Shown here in pieces: positions 43,157 to 55,523 of a DNA stretch of 64,000 nt. The DNA comes from Tetmemena sp. SeJ-2015. Taxonomy: Eukaryota > Ciliophora > Spirotrichea > Sporadotrichida > Oxytrichidae. Both the position numbers and the translations under genes were made by a program. How positions within the stretch are numbered: position 1 is the first letter of the stretch; each line of letters opens with the position of its first letter. Below the pieces are notes generated by a model. The model was not told the origin of the DNA and made no database searches. It saw nothing but the letters and a program-made list of their open reading frames with translations. The stretch is from assembly GCA_027382625.1 (NCBI GenBank), contig JAJKFJ010022765.1:20245-84244 (forward strand). The letters are read 5' to 3'.

Positions 43157-44896
43157 TCATTCCATAGCTTCTTAGTAATCACCGTCAGAGTAAACTTCTA
43201 TTTCTTAGATTTTGAAGTATTTTGACCCAGCTAAATAGTCATCTTTTGAAATATTTTCCGTTAAGCCACGATTTTTCAAAATATTTGGCGAACGAGGATG
43301 AAGCTCTTTTCATCTGAGCTAAAATATGATCATACTAGAAAATTTTTGTTGGCCAAACAGGAAAACGTTCTCGTACTATAAGCTATCATTTTATGGGGGA
43401 AGCAGAGGCTAGTTTGAGCCTCCTGCTAAAAGGTTTGTGAATAAATGCTAATGCAGCATTAAAGCTACCTCTCTAAAGTCAGTAAAAAGACTAAAAAGAG
43501 TAGCTACTTAAAGCAAAAACTGGTTTCCTAGGCAGAAGTGTAAAATCTGAGCTGAACGGATAATATTGAGTTCTAGAAGCATTTCATCTAGCACAGGATC
43601 TTTATAATCGTCCAAGGTACTCTTCCCTCGAATAATTTAAAATTCGCCAAACACTTAAAATGCTCCTCCTCCAAAAGAACGATTTCCAAAGTCTTAATAA
43701 ATCCTTGGACCATTGTATATCATATTCTTATCTAGAATGTGAATCTTTTCATGATCAAGTGAGAAAAAGAATTAATGATTTTCCTCTCTACGATAATCTG
43801 ACTCAAATTCGAAACTACCAAAGCTTTTTCCAAGATCAGATTTAATTAGAGTTAATAAAGGATAATACTTCTTACGTTTATCATAAGCCTCAGAAAAATC
43901 ACAAAATCTACTTATTCCTCCTCTGTAAATACATGAAATGTCTGACTCAAAATGATGAGTATCTTTATCATTAGATCTTTAAATTAGTTTCATTAAAAAT
44001 TAAGCTTGACTAGGCTACACAATTTTTGACCCTAAAAAGCCATCCAAAATTTCTGAATATTAAGGTTATTTTTCCCATTCATCTTTCTCCTTCTGTCTCC
44101 AATTCTTTTAATTTTCCCAATGTTAAAAACCATCCATTTATTATATGCAATAGCAAAGTTGATCTATTTTGAAAGAATTATTTTTATATTCCTTTTTACT
44201 GCAAGTACTTTCCTCTATAACTATTTTTTCCCAGAATGCAATACATTCCTGTACGTTATGCTGCAATTCTTTAAGCATCTTTAAATTATTTTGCTTCTCT
44301 CTTATTAAATTATGCCATTCAATGCTAATGGTTTTGGAATCACGAATTTTACAATCTTAGCAATAAAGTTTTATGTTCATTTCATTATCATTTAAGGTGA
44401 AAGTACAGAGTTAGTTATTATGCTTCTCGCATGTAATATAGAGTTATTTCCCTTTTCTTTACAGATTACTTTCCAAAATACGCATTATCGCCTTAACGTA
44501 AAGAAAAAATAAGGAATCAGATAGAGCGTAAAGAATAAGTTTGATCTAACTTTCTAATTTAGGAGAATATTTTTTTCACCATAGAAAATTAGCATATTTT
44601 AGCTTTTCCTTTTTTAATTTTAAAACACTTCTTAGATATCATCATATTTTAGTCATTTATCAATTTAATCTCATTTCATCACCCAAAAAAATACTTAATT
44701 AACTTTAAATAGGCTTTTTAGGAATATCTTACTTAACATGGTCTATAGGACATTCAAATCGATTCTTGTCTTAAGGGTTCCTAAAAGAGTTGAGACAGCT
44801 TTCACATATAGTGTCTCCACATTCTGGGAGGATCACTGGTTTTCTGTTATCAAGGTTGAAACTCCTGTTACAGGCAAGACAAATGGTGGTTTCCAT
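43157..44896 (-). CDS. RING / B-box-like / coiled-coil / TLDc protein, array copy 2
   Basis: It starts at 44896 (METTICLACNRSFNLDNRKP). The RING residues (CGDTICESC, CPID) and the B-box-like block are conserved with copy 1. The TLDc domain is clear: SDLGKSFGSFEFESDYRREE, FFFSLDHEKIHILDKNMIYN, FGNRSFGGGAFQVFGEFQII. Near its end a 312 bp insert (43256-43567) splits the domain. Removing it through the AATATT repeat gives ELNISKDDYLAGSKYFKI and QEIEVYSDGDYQEAME before the stop at 43157-43159. TLDc hallmark residues around GGGAF and the EIE(V/I)Y strand are kept, so the copy looks functional. Confidence 0.78.
43256..43567. mobile_element. Repeat-family insertion acting as IES, pointer AATATT
   Basis: AATATT at 43250-43255 and 43562-43567 flanks 312 bp, absent from copies 1, 4, 5 and 6. 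Its ends are roughly inverted (CCGTTAAGCC on the left, GCTGAACGG on the right). Related sequence recurs at about 50270-50690 and 50955-51250. No ORF is seen, so it resembles a non-autonomous element. Confidence 0.75.
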
Positions 44897-45067
44897 TCTC
44901 AAAATTGGTAGCAAATCAAATCTTTTATTTATCTATTTATAAATTTATTACAATCGATGCTTTCTTACAAGCAACGATAGTTCTATGTGAGTAAGTGTGA
45001 GTGAGAGAGCAAGTGAGACAGTAATGTTTAATTAAATTAGTATATTATGCGCTCACTGCTCTCTTAA

Positions 45068-45410
45068 ATGAACTCACAGCAATAACCACCCTACTTCTAT
45101 AACAATTCCCTCTCCAAAATCGCACCCGACCATCAGTAAACTATAAAGACGAAGATTATGAAATGAATTTGCGTGTGAATGAATTTATCTGTGCGAGGTG
45201 TTGGAGCAATCGAAGCTTCCAGAGATTGCCTACAGATTTAACCCTGCCGGTAAGCCATAAACCTCCCTTTAATCATGATTTATAATATGAAGAGAATAGT
45301 TTATAATTTAGCATGAGTGTGTAGAGGAGGACAGAATATTTACCTGCGACAAGCATCAGCAAAGACTAATCTTTTACGGAGGATAAACATGGATGGACTG
45401 GGAGTAGAAA
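45068..45410 (+). CDS. Small zinc-binding protein, array copy 2
   Basis: ATG 45068 opens MNSQQQPPYFYNNSLSKIAP, two codons shorter in the Gln/Pro stretch than copy 1. The indel is in frame, which supports coding. The zinc block is identical to copy 1 through the GT-AG intron (donor near 45250). It continues YECVEEDRIFTCDKHQQRLI and then FYGGQTWMDWEQK. Homology between copies ends near 45410, perhaps the end of the macronuclear segment. The next in-frame TGA is at 45459. Confidence 0.65.
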
Positions 45411-46159
45411 TTAAAATAATTAAGAAAATACGATTATAAAATAAATGTGTCATTTTAATGAAGTAGAATCACATTGAATCCTTTCTTCTTTGCCTTTAGA
45501 TTTGTCTTTAAATTAAATATTACTGATTATACAGTAAGAGCTCGTTTGGTATATCAGAAAAACTTTGTATAATAGACAGAGGTCAATAGGGTGGAGAAAT
45601 TAATTTTATATACAAAATTTATGCACTGATAATTTTTTTTAAAAAAATATAAAATCATATTCGAGGTAAAAAGAGAAATATATAATTTAATTAGAGATGT
45701 ATTTAAAAATTTGTAATTTAATAAAAATTTATTTTCCTTTGATATAACAAAGATTAAAATGAGAGACGCTTGCCTCTGGGAGAATTTTTTTATTGATTTT
45801 TAAAGTATAAAGGGTCACTTTTTCTATTTTTTAATTTACTAGGAAGAAAAATAGCCAATCCTTTTCTTGATTACTAGATTTGCAAGATAAAATAAAATAA
45901 CTTATATTTCTATATACTTTAAGAGTTAATAAAATTTGTTTCTCATTACAATTAGTTGAGCCTACCCTTTTATTAATTGATTTCATTTGCTCTCTTGTAC
46001 AGATTTCAATGGGGTTAATCTTCATTCATTACTTCTTTTTTGCAATAGCCATTTTCTTTTTGCTTAACGAGATCTCACAAAGTATAATTGTGGTAAGGCC
46101 AATAAATTCTGCATTCTCATTTAAGTAAATAGACCGGCCGCAATCATTAAGCATTCATA
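45411..46159. other. AT-rich spacer in the array
   Basis: No supported gene. A minus-strand TGA-free run at 45831-46025 has no protein-like features I trust. Confidence 0.35.
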
Positions 46160-46320
46160 AATTAAGGGTGCTTGTCTGATGGAATTCTCAACTTTTATCT
46201 GTCTGTGAGCCAAGGCTTGCAGTTTCCAGGATTTTTCTCAAACTATTTCTTTTTCTAACTATGTTCTATCAGTCTTTCTATCTTTCGTGATTAAATTTTA
46301 ACTTTATTTTTATATCACCC
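46160..46320 (-). pseudogene. 5' remnant of the twin CX9C gene, fragment 2
   Basis: The plus strand shares GGTGCTTGTCTGA and the AGTCATTTTC-like start region with the full gene, but it is badly decayed with indels. No frame survives. Confidence 0.6.
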
Positions 46321-47252
46321 ACTTCCTAAAAAATAATTCCTAATTTTATAAGAAAAAAATTATAATTCCTTAGGCAAAGCGAATTAAGAATAGGGAAGTC
46401 TTAATAAAAAAGATTAAAATAAATAAGAATATAAAATAGTAAGTTAAAATCTAAGAACCGTGATATGGCATCAAGGTAGTCTTGATAAGAGGTTGGGACA
46501 TCAGCGGTCATAACTCTATATCTCTGTCACATTACATCTATTCCACTGGCTGTGATCTAATTTAGTAATCCCTCGGTGAAAATTGTAGAGTGCTTAATTG
46601 AAGAATGCCTGAGTTATTATGAGCCCTGAAGCTGTGCGAGAAGAATGATCCCAAGTTTAATATCCCGATATTATATTAATGTCCCTCCTCCTCCACCTCC
46701 TCCTTCTCCTCCTCCTCCTTCTCCTCCTCCTCCTCCTCCTCGAATAATATGGCCCACAATGAGTAATGATCATAGTTAAAACCGCTAAGTGAACACTGAA
46801 GGGATATGTAAGGGTATGTTGCTTGGCACTTATTTCGCGTCTCATTTAAAGATAGTATTTCAGGCTCAACTGCTGGCATTATTATGTACTTTGCTATTTA
46901 AAGTTATCACCTAATACCTTGGAGTGTCCCTGACCAGTCAGGAAATCAAGGTTATTTTTCCGCCTTTAAGACTAACAATATTCTCCAGTCAGAGCCAAAT
47001 AGCTTAGAGAGAAAGCTACTTTGTTGGAGTCCAGTGGATTCCTCCTCCCTAATGAAGGGAGTACAGTATAAGTGTCGTTACAGTTGTCTCTAGAGGAGGT
47101 TATTATAATTACACACGTACTCTATTTATACTCTTTCGGGACCACTCCATAATTAAGTTTAAATTCTTAAAATAAATATAACTCTCTCTCCACGATTGGG
47201 TTAAACTTAAAAATTATACTATTTCTACTTACTTTCATTCCATTAATCCTTA
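46321..47252. other. Unassigned spacer with GC-richer part and triplet repeat
   Basis: From about 46450 to 47130 the GC content is higher than in the surroundings, and no long frame or known motif is seen. It is specific to this unit, so it may be an inserted element. Confidence 0.35.
46681..46741. repeat. (CTC/TCC)n trinucleotide repeat
   Basis: A nearly pure pyrimidine trinucleotide tract of about 60 bp. Confidence 0.95.
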
Positions 47253-50200
47253 TCAATTTGTGTATATTTCAATTTCCTTTATTTTGAAGTATTCTGAGCC
47301 AGCTAAATAATCATTTTTTGTAATATAGGGAAGATATTAATAGATCATCATGATAATATATTTAAAAATACACCTTTAGACACTTGTAGAAGCAAGCTGA
47401 CACGGATTTGTTTAATTTGACATGTTTATATTTTAGGATTTGAATATTTTAAAAATTTATGACTTTACTTTGAGACAATAGAGAATATCATTTGGTAAAG
47501 TTGATTTATTTCTTAATGTTTTAATTAATTATGTTGAATAAACTTAAATGGTCATAAATTTTTATTTACTAAAGTAAATAAATTTGCCGAATGCTTCTCC
47601 ATTGTTTTATAGAACTTAATAGAGTATCTTTTGACTTTATTCAGTCTAGCTGAAGCTGGTGTTCCTCTAACTTCTTTTTAAAACCCAATTTGCTAAATAA
47701 ATATCTTTATTTAAAGTATTGATTTATTCTTGTTACATTTCAATAAAGTCATTTTTAATTTTCGAAATTATTTACATTATCATCTATTCTTATCTTCCCT
47801 ATATTAAGCTCCTTAAGAATTTTTTCTAGCTCAGGCAAGCTATATGTACCCATTCTACTCTATCCACGACGAACTTCATTTTGTCCCGATATGGAAAACC
47901 CAATGTCTAAGAATTAGTTATTATAACCTTAAGAATAAAATATTTCTTACCTTTTTACCACGTATATTATATTTCTCTTGGATGTGAATTTACTCATGAT
48001 CTAGCGAGAAAAAGTACCAGTGCTTTTCTCCAAAGTCAAAATTTCCAAAGCATTTTCCAAGATCAGACTTTATAAGTGTCAACAGAGGAGATTACCCCTC
48101 ATATTTTTCATAAATCTCCTTTGTGCCCTTGAATTATTATCCCTTCCTCTATAAACCAATTTAATTCCATCAGAAAAATGTTATTCTCCTTCTTTATCTC
48201 TAGATTTGGCAATTATATCTTTTAAAAAATTCACTTGATTAGGTGAAACTATATCTGATCCATAAAGCCACTTAGGTTACCTTAATATAATTGAGAATTT
48301 AGTAAAAAAAAGAAGTTTAAATTTTTTTAAATTAAAATGGAACCAGTTAGGGGTAGTTTAATTATAAATTTTTAATTAATTATTTTAAATTTCGATAGAT
48401 TATACATCCTAAAAGATTTGTATTGTATGGGAGCGCTTAGTGAAGACTTATTATATACAAAAGTCTTTATAAAAAGATAAGATGAATTAAGTGCACTCAT
48501 CATATCTCACTACAGAAGGTGAGTGAAGACGATGTAAGAAGAAAGTCATATTATTTTTTAATATATATCCTTCTCGCTGCAGATAAGGAGTGTTTAATAG
48601 ATTTTAACTTCCACACAATTTTAACTCTCATTTATTCTAATCATTGTTCATAAGTTAATTGCCACCTATATTAGGGTTAACTTTTCCACTTTATTTCTTC
48701 TTTCTCTCTCCATTTCTTATCATTTTTTTAATTAAAATTCTCCAATTATATCTAAGAATTTACTTAATAATAGTGAAAATTAAAATCTTTAAAATAAGTT
48801 TAAATAAAAGGAAATAGCTTTATTTCAAGTGAATAATAATTATACCATTAGATTTAATTAAAAACTTTAAGAAGTTTATATTCTGGAGAGAAAAATTTGT
48901 ATGCCATCATTCATTTGTAAGTATTAACATATAATGATGACCCCTCGATTTAAATTTTGGGGGAAAAGTTTTTTTTTGGTTTTTTTTTTTTAAAAAATTT
49001 TAATTTTTATTAATTGTAATTTTAAAAAAATTTTTTGGGGTGAATTTGAAAAATGGTTTTCAAACTTCCAATAAATTAAACCCCTTTTTAAATTTATCCT
49101 TTTTCAATTCAAATAAAATTTTGGAAATGGGGTAATTATAAATTTTTATTAATTTTAAATCATAAATTAAAATGTTTTATCTTATCCATTTTATTTTAAT
49201 ATTTCAATTTTAAATTTTCTTTATATTAATCGAAAAAACCCCTTTCATTTTTGAAAGTTATTTCTATATTGTTTTATTGCAGAATTCCCTCAATATCAAA
49301 TTTTTAAGAAATAATCATTTTTTTAAATATTATCTGAAAAATTTTTGAATAGAATTTTTTATTTTAACTTTTTTAGGAATATCTTTTTTCAAAAAAAAAA
49401 TTAAGCTAATAATTAAAAATTTTTTTCTTAAAAATTAGTGGAATTTAAAGGGGCCTTTTGGGAAAAATAAATTAACTCTTTTATTTCAAATAATCATTAA
49501 AAAAACTCCCAACAGAAAAAGGGGACTTTGAAATTTTAAATTAATGAATTAAAACCCCCATTTATAATTTACAATTGGTTGAATTAAATTCTCACCTATA
49601 TTTTGAAAACCTTTAAGCATTGCTAAATTATTTTATCTCTCTCTAATAAGATTACCCATTAAATATTCTAGGAAGAGTTGCCATTAAAAATTTTGCAATC
49701 TTGGCAGTAAAGTTTTGTATTAAACCAACTGTAGGTTTTCGTGAAACAGCAAAGTTAGTTATTATGCTTTTCGCATGTGATATATAATTAATTTCCTTTT
49801 CTTTCTTGATTAGCTTCCAAAATACGCATTATGGGCTTTACATAAAGTAAAAAAATAAATCAGAGCGCGTTATTGATGAATAAGATAAAAATTCAAGCCT
49901 CATTAAATTAAATGTAAAAGTTGAACAATTTTATAGAATGCTTTGTACGTAAATTTCAAACTCATGAATGAATTTATAATTAATTATACCCTCCCTGAGA
50001 TAAATTTTTTTAAGACCTCTGAAATTAAAATATAGCTAATGATTATTGAGAAATAAATTAAAATCAAATGTTAAAATGAGATTCTTCTTTAATAATCTTA
50101 GCAACATAAATGAGAGGAGATATTAATTTTCGCATCTTTTTCATCCTAGCCATCCAATCATGAAGAAATTGTGTCTCATATAACTCTTTACTAAGCTATC

Positions 50201-51749
50201 TAACACAAAATTGGTAATAATAAAGGGTTCTTAAAATTTTATACTCTATAAAATAATAATAACAATATTATACGTTCAGCCCAGATTTTTAAAAACCTTT
50301 TCAGTTTGTTTCTATAAATCCTGGATAAACGAGGACGAAGCTCTTTTCATCTGTGCTAAATGTGGTTCTGTAAGCGCTCCTTGTCGATCGAGTATTGCTA
50401 GAAATTTTTTTAATGTCGTTTAATTTACTTATTGATTAAAGTAAAGTAAAGTAAAATTTGAGGAATGTAAATTAATAATCATTTTTCAAAACCAGCACTT
50501 ATAGTACTAGTTAAGAATCACGATATACCATCCTATGTAAACTTATTGATTAAATCCCTCAATTATAGGGAAAGTTCTTGACCAACATTTCAATTTGAGA
50601 TAGTTTTGAAGCTACTTCTCTGAAGTTACTGTAAAACCTGGCTTCTTAGCCGTTAGTGAAAATCGAGGCTGAGCGGATAATATAAATGGGACAAGTTTTA
50701 ACTGCACATGATTTGTTCCTTTTTAATTTGAATACTAATTTAATTCTATTTTACAATAAATTGTTATCTATAATTTAACTTAAAAAGGAGATTTTCCATA
50801 TGATTACAAGAAGATATTGCAACTTTGAGAAAGTTTAAGTAGCTGAATCTGCAAAATTTCTTCCAAACTAATAGAAATGTTTCTATTTTAATGACATCCA
50901 ATTCAATAATCTCTAGAACATTCCTAAAAAAAAAACAAGATATGATACTATCAGTAAGTTAACGCTATACAATAAGCCCAGATTTTTCAAAAAATTCTCA
51001 GTTTAATTTAGAAAACCTTATCGAGAAGGAAAAAGCTCTAGTCATCTATAATAAAAATTGGTTCAGCAAGCGTTACTTGTTGGCCAAATACTTCTTATCT
51101 AAAAATTACCTGAGAAAAATTAACAACTACTTATGAAGACTATAATTATAGGGAACGTTCTCCTCAATCAGCATTCTCAAAATCTTAAATTCGAATCAAA
51201 CTATAAAATTTCTAAAAAATCTAAAAAATATGGAGCGGATAATATCTATGTATGGTACTTTTTTTACTAAAGAAAAATATGCAAATTGATCTTAAAAAAA
51301 TACAAAATTGCAAGGATTAAAATTCTGTTTTCAAATAGCATATAAATATTCAAAATTGAAAATACTTCAGCTGCCACTTATTAATTTCGTATTAATCTAA
51401 TTATAAATTATCTCAATTTTTCTACAATTTCAAATTTTCAAGTTTAAACTCCTATTTGTTTAATTCTTTAAAAACTAAAACGATAGTTTCTTAAGCTTAA
51501 GTTATGTTTTAAACTTATTTTTATTTTGACTACAATTGAAATATGATATAATAAACTTTATATTGGTTTCTTGGGAATCAATTGCTTAACCCTATCAAAT
51601 GGGCACTAAAATTTATTCTAGTCTTGAGGATTCTTATAAGAGTTGATGCAACTCTCACAAATTATATCCCCACATTTTGGTAAAATCAAAGGCTTTCTGT
51701 TATCAAGGTTAAAACTTCGATTGCATGAAAGACAAATGGTTGTTTCCAT
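47253..51749 (-). CDS. RING / B-box-like / coiled-coil / TLDc protein, array copy 3, heavily interrupted
   Basis: It starts at 51749 (METTICLSCNRSFNLDNRKP) with an intact RING block to about 51560. The B-box-like block is near 49660-49830 and the TLDc blocks are at 47800-48290. The last TLDc strands (NDYLAGSEYFKIKEIEIYTN) stop early at 47253-47255. The gene spans 4.5 kb against 1.5 kb for copy 1. Extra DNA includes a TIR element (47321-47806), about 1.3 kb of extremely AT-rich sequence (about 48290-49590), and two repeat-family copies (50270-51250). Known blocks keep their residues, so it may still be a gene after IES removal. Pseudogene status cannot be excluded. Confidence 0.6.
47321..47806. 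mobile_element. 486 bp MITE-like element with perfect 16 bp TIRs inside TLDc copy 3
   Basis: The first 16 bases (TAATATAGGGAAGATA, 47321-47336) are the exact reverse complement of 47791-47806. The ends begin with TA, as for Tc1/mariner-type MITEs. The element splits the TLDc coding sequence. Taking out the insert through the shared TTA/TA gives ELTKNDYLAGSEYF in frame. Confidence 0.85.
48290..49590. other. Extremely AT-rich, homopolymer-rich insert in TLDc copy 3
   Basis: Long A and T homopolymers with scattered G or C runs, and no coding features. Part of it (about 48425-48600) resembles, in inverted orientation, a dispersed repeat seen at 58790-59090 and 60640-60890. The homologous position in copy 1 lacks it. 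Confidence 0.6.
50270..50690. mobile_element. Repeat-family copy with a nested palindrome derivative
   Basis: The ends (CGTTCAGCCCAGATTTTT on the left, GAGCGGATAATAT on the right) match the family inserted at 43256-43567. At about 50422-50565 it is interrupted by sequence matching the subterminal part of the 40874-42157 palindrome (AAAGTAAAGTAAAGT, AAAACCAGCACTTA, CCTATGTAA). Confidence 0.65.
50955..51250. mobile_element. Third copy of the ~300 bp repeat family
   Basis: Shares AAGCCCAGATTTTTCAAAA at the left, TTGTTGGCCAAATAC in the middle and GAGCGGATAATAT at the right with the other copies. No ORF is seen. Confidence 0.65.
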
Positions 51750-51918
51750 TCTCAAAATTGGTATGAAATCAAATCTTTTATCTATCTATTAATTAATTTA
51801 TTACAATTTATACTTCCTTACAAGTATTGAGAGTTTAATGTAAGAGAGTGAGAGATAGGAATAATTAATTAAATTAGCAAGCTAGATTTAGTATATTCTG
51901 CGCTCACTGCTCTCTTAA

Positions 51919-52274
51919 ATGAACTCACAGCAATAACAAAACCCACCCTACTTCTATAACAATTCCCTCTCCAACATCGCACCCGACCATCAGTAAACTC
52001 AAAATACTAGTATGATTATTATTATTATAAGTGTGTGAAGAGTTTATCTGTGCGAGGTGTTGGAGCAATCGAAGCTTCCAGAGATTGCCTACAGATTTAA
52101 CCCTACCGGTAAGCCACAACCCTCCCTTTAATCAAGATTAAAAAAAACATAGTGGGTGAGTTTATTATAATTTGGATGAGTGTGTAGAGGAGGACAGAAT
52201 ATTTACCTGCGACAAGCATCAGCAAAGACTAATCTTTTACGGAGGATAAATATGGATGGACTGGGAGTAGAAAA
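51919..52274 (+). CDS. Small zinc-binding protein, array copy 3
   Basis: ATG 51919 opens MNSQQQQNPPYFYNNSLSNI, then APDHQ. An AGT-flanked insert follows. Its removal gives DHQFICARCWSNRSFQRLPT in frame, while without removal TGA interrupts. GT-AG intron, then the same YECVEEDR block and GGQIWMDWEQK. Conservation ends near 52274. Confidence 0.65.
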
Positions 52275-55255
52275 TGATTGGTAGATGGAAAAATGTTAAG
52301 TAATCATTAGAGTCTTTATTTATACTATTTTTTCTCAAAGCCCTCCCTAAATAAAATATCCACGTATTTAGTCTGAACCATTCTCAAATAAATTTTTCAT
52401 TTAGCAATTAAAATAATTAGGCTTGCAAGTTAAAATTAAAATGATTTTTAGCTAATTTAATTCTTTATTTCGAGACTTCAGAGCTCTCTATTACTTACTC
52501 ACCCTGCATTTACACCTGTCACCGAAAGATTACTAAAATAGGTCAACTCTACGGAGATAATCGCAACTAAACAGAGGCATTGAGCAATGGCGAGATGATT
52601 TCCATTCCTCTTCAAGCCGATTTTTTTGCCACGTCACTGGTCCTAGACCCCAAGCCTTTAATTTAATAAGCTCAGAACATTAATTTATTCAATTGAGTAT
52701 GGTCTCTGCGAGAAAATATTTCTAAAAAAAAAACTTATTTCCCACCTCTTAAGGTTATGAAATTAAATTTTCTGTTTCGGACTTACCAGATTAAATTCCA
52801 AGTAATCAAAATTCTGGCAAATAGATAATGAGATTGAGTTTCATTCGGTAGAAATTCAAGAAAAACGTTGGTATAAAGGGGTTGGTACCAGATCTTAGTA
52901 ACCATTGTAAAATAGAGCTAGTATATGGTTCAAAGAGAACTTACTACTCCACATCAAATATTGAAGCTTGGATCAATATAAAAAAAAGCCTATTTCATTA
53001 GCATTTAGTCTTGGTAAATAAAAGTTTCCTTTATCTGATAACTTTCCACCTACAGTCAAGATTGTGGCTTGTACGACAGGAAATTCTTTGAATTGCATTA
53101 GAAGCGATCGAATCGTGTCTTCCTAATTTAGTTTTAAAAATTTATCCCGAAGCTGAAAAAAATTTATGTTTAAGAGTTATTAATCAAAACTTTTCATTAA
53201 AAATTTAAATGTTTTTTTGTTAAAAATTTAAAATTCCCTTTTGGTCTAAAAGTCAAAAAAATTTTTTTTGGAAGGGGGTTTTAAAATTTACGAATTTTTA
53301 TGAAGGCTATATTGAAATCATTTTATTTCTTGTTCTATTTAGAATGAATAACTTTTAATTCTCTCCAACTAAACCAAAAATATAAATAAGTTAAAATGGT
53401 TTCAAGTTTTACTAAAATTTGTTTTAAACAATTATTTTTAGTAACTTAGTGATATTAAGAACTCCTCACACTTTTTCTTATTTGGACATATTTTAAATTT
53501 AAAAATTTTTAAGCACTTTATTTAAAAATTAAAATTATTATTTTAAAAAGCATATTTATCTGACTATTTGATATTCTAATCTTTCCTCAATTATTAAAGA
53601 GACTTTATTGTTGGAATATTGTTATTTATAATTTAAAGCCTACTCATGTAAGATACCCAAATTTATAAGTTATATCTCCAATTATTATTCTAAACTTCTC
53701 TATCAAAGATTATTTATTTTTAACCCCACTCTTTATTTTAAATTTTCTTTTAAACTTCTCTTATTTTAGTTTACTTTAAAATTAAACGATTACTATGAAA
53801 TCTGTATTGATTGATAGATCGATTACTTTTTATGGCTAAAAGGTTGACTTTAATAATTCTATAACTACTAAACATATGATTTATTAACTTTTATACACAG
53901 GTTAAGTCATTTGTAACTATCTGTATTTGGATATTCTTGCAAATATTTAATTCATCAATAGTTTTTAAAAGTGACTTTAATATGTAAAATTTTCATTCAA
54001 AAATTTATGGTGTAAATATGAGGTTTAAATTAAAATGTATGGGTAAATGAAAATGCTTCTTAGATTTAGTATCAGTAAGCTTTAGTCAATGATAATTGAA
54101 ATTATTTTTTTAATGATCAAATAATCTATTAAAACTTAATTGATTGAGGATTAATTAAAAAATTTTAAAGCATTTTTTGAAAGCTTTACGATATTTATTT
54201 GTCTTTTTGCTTATTTAAAAAATAAAAATTTACTACAATATTAGTTTGAATTTAAGGATGTAGTCAAAGTTCCAGTAAGGCATTCAAGGTCCAAGAATAG
54301 GCTGGAGAAGAGCAATTAGAGTTAACCTTATTCTAAAGTAATTTCAAAAATATGATTCCCTTCCATTCATGTTTATTGTTGCAGAAGTAGACTCACATTC
54401 ACTAGTACAGACTGGATTTATTCATCAGAATATCTTTCTTCTTTTTTCTTTTTTTTAATGGCGATATCCAAAGACATATTAAACTGAAGAAAATGATCAA
54501 AATGGAGGAATATTTAAAAGATAAAAATGAAGAACAGTTTAAAAAATAAGAAAGTACAAAATGCAGAGGTCAAGATAAAGGAGGAATCATTCATAATGTA
54601 ATTTATTGCCTCAGTTTAGTTTTTTATTTTTAAAGAAAGAATGAATTCAAATTAAAGTTAACAACAGCTATGAAACAACTATTCTTGATAAATTCAAGAG
54701 TTTATAATTTTAAAACATTTTATTCCCATTAGATATTCAAACATCTCAAACAAAGGAGTAATGACTCTAGGGAAATAAAAATATATTGCTTCTCCTGTAA
54801 ATTTTCTTTTTATAATTATGAAAGATCTTTCTTCAGTATTTTTAAGCTTAGTCTAGGCCACAGTAAGAAATAGAAAGCTTCAAACTTATGAGAATTCTTG
54901 GCCTTCAAGATTAAACCTATAGCAATATAGATTAAATATCCTCCAAGAGGATAGGAAAATTTCTACTTCTTCTTCTTCTTATGTTATCTAGGTTTTAATA
55001 AGTTGGATCCAGTGTTTGAAAATAATAGTTTCCAATTATAAACTCTTACAAAATTCAGCAGTGATAGTCTTCATGCATCACTTTTCACTTAAGCGGTAGT
55101 TTTTTATATTTATTTACTTAGATTACTTAATTTGTGCATAGATTCAAGTCCATATCAGCGATAAAATGAAAAAAGGGATAGTTCATAGTTTATCCTATAA
55201 GTCTACAGCTTCAACACTCAAAATACAAAGAAAGTTTTGCATGCTTAGCGAACAA
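52275..55255. other. Long non-genic AT-rich region in the array
   Basis: About 3 kb without a supported gene. A GC-richer patch at 52450-52680 has no clear frame. The rest is AT-rich and probably germline-limited. Confidence 0.4.
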
Positions 55256-55400
55256 TGAATTTCGCATCTTTCTCAACCAAAATTTTAGTTGCTAGGGTAG
55301 CTCTTAATCTATGATTTCTGACTTCCAAAATTCTCAGTAATCTTTCATTTTTATGTAGAAAAATTTCCTAACTAAATCAGATCTAATATTCTATTCTCAA
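55256..55400 (-). pseudogene. 5' remnant of the twin CX9C gene, fragment 3
   Basis: Matches TTTCGCATCTTTCTC and the region ending in the start-codon context of the full gene, with many changes. It is placed as in the other units. Confidence 0.6.
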
Positions 55401-55523
55401 TCTAATTAAAAATAAGCTAAATTATAATTGTAAATACTCAATAAGCAAAGACTTTAGAGAATAAGCACCTACTTTGATTGACTTAAATAAAATGGAAATT
55501 CTCTTTTTATATTAAAAAGAATA

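Noticed and set aside
46657..46879. Minus-strand Arg/Glu-repeat frames
   Set aside because: They are translations of the CTC/TCC trinucleotide repeat.
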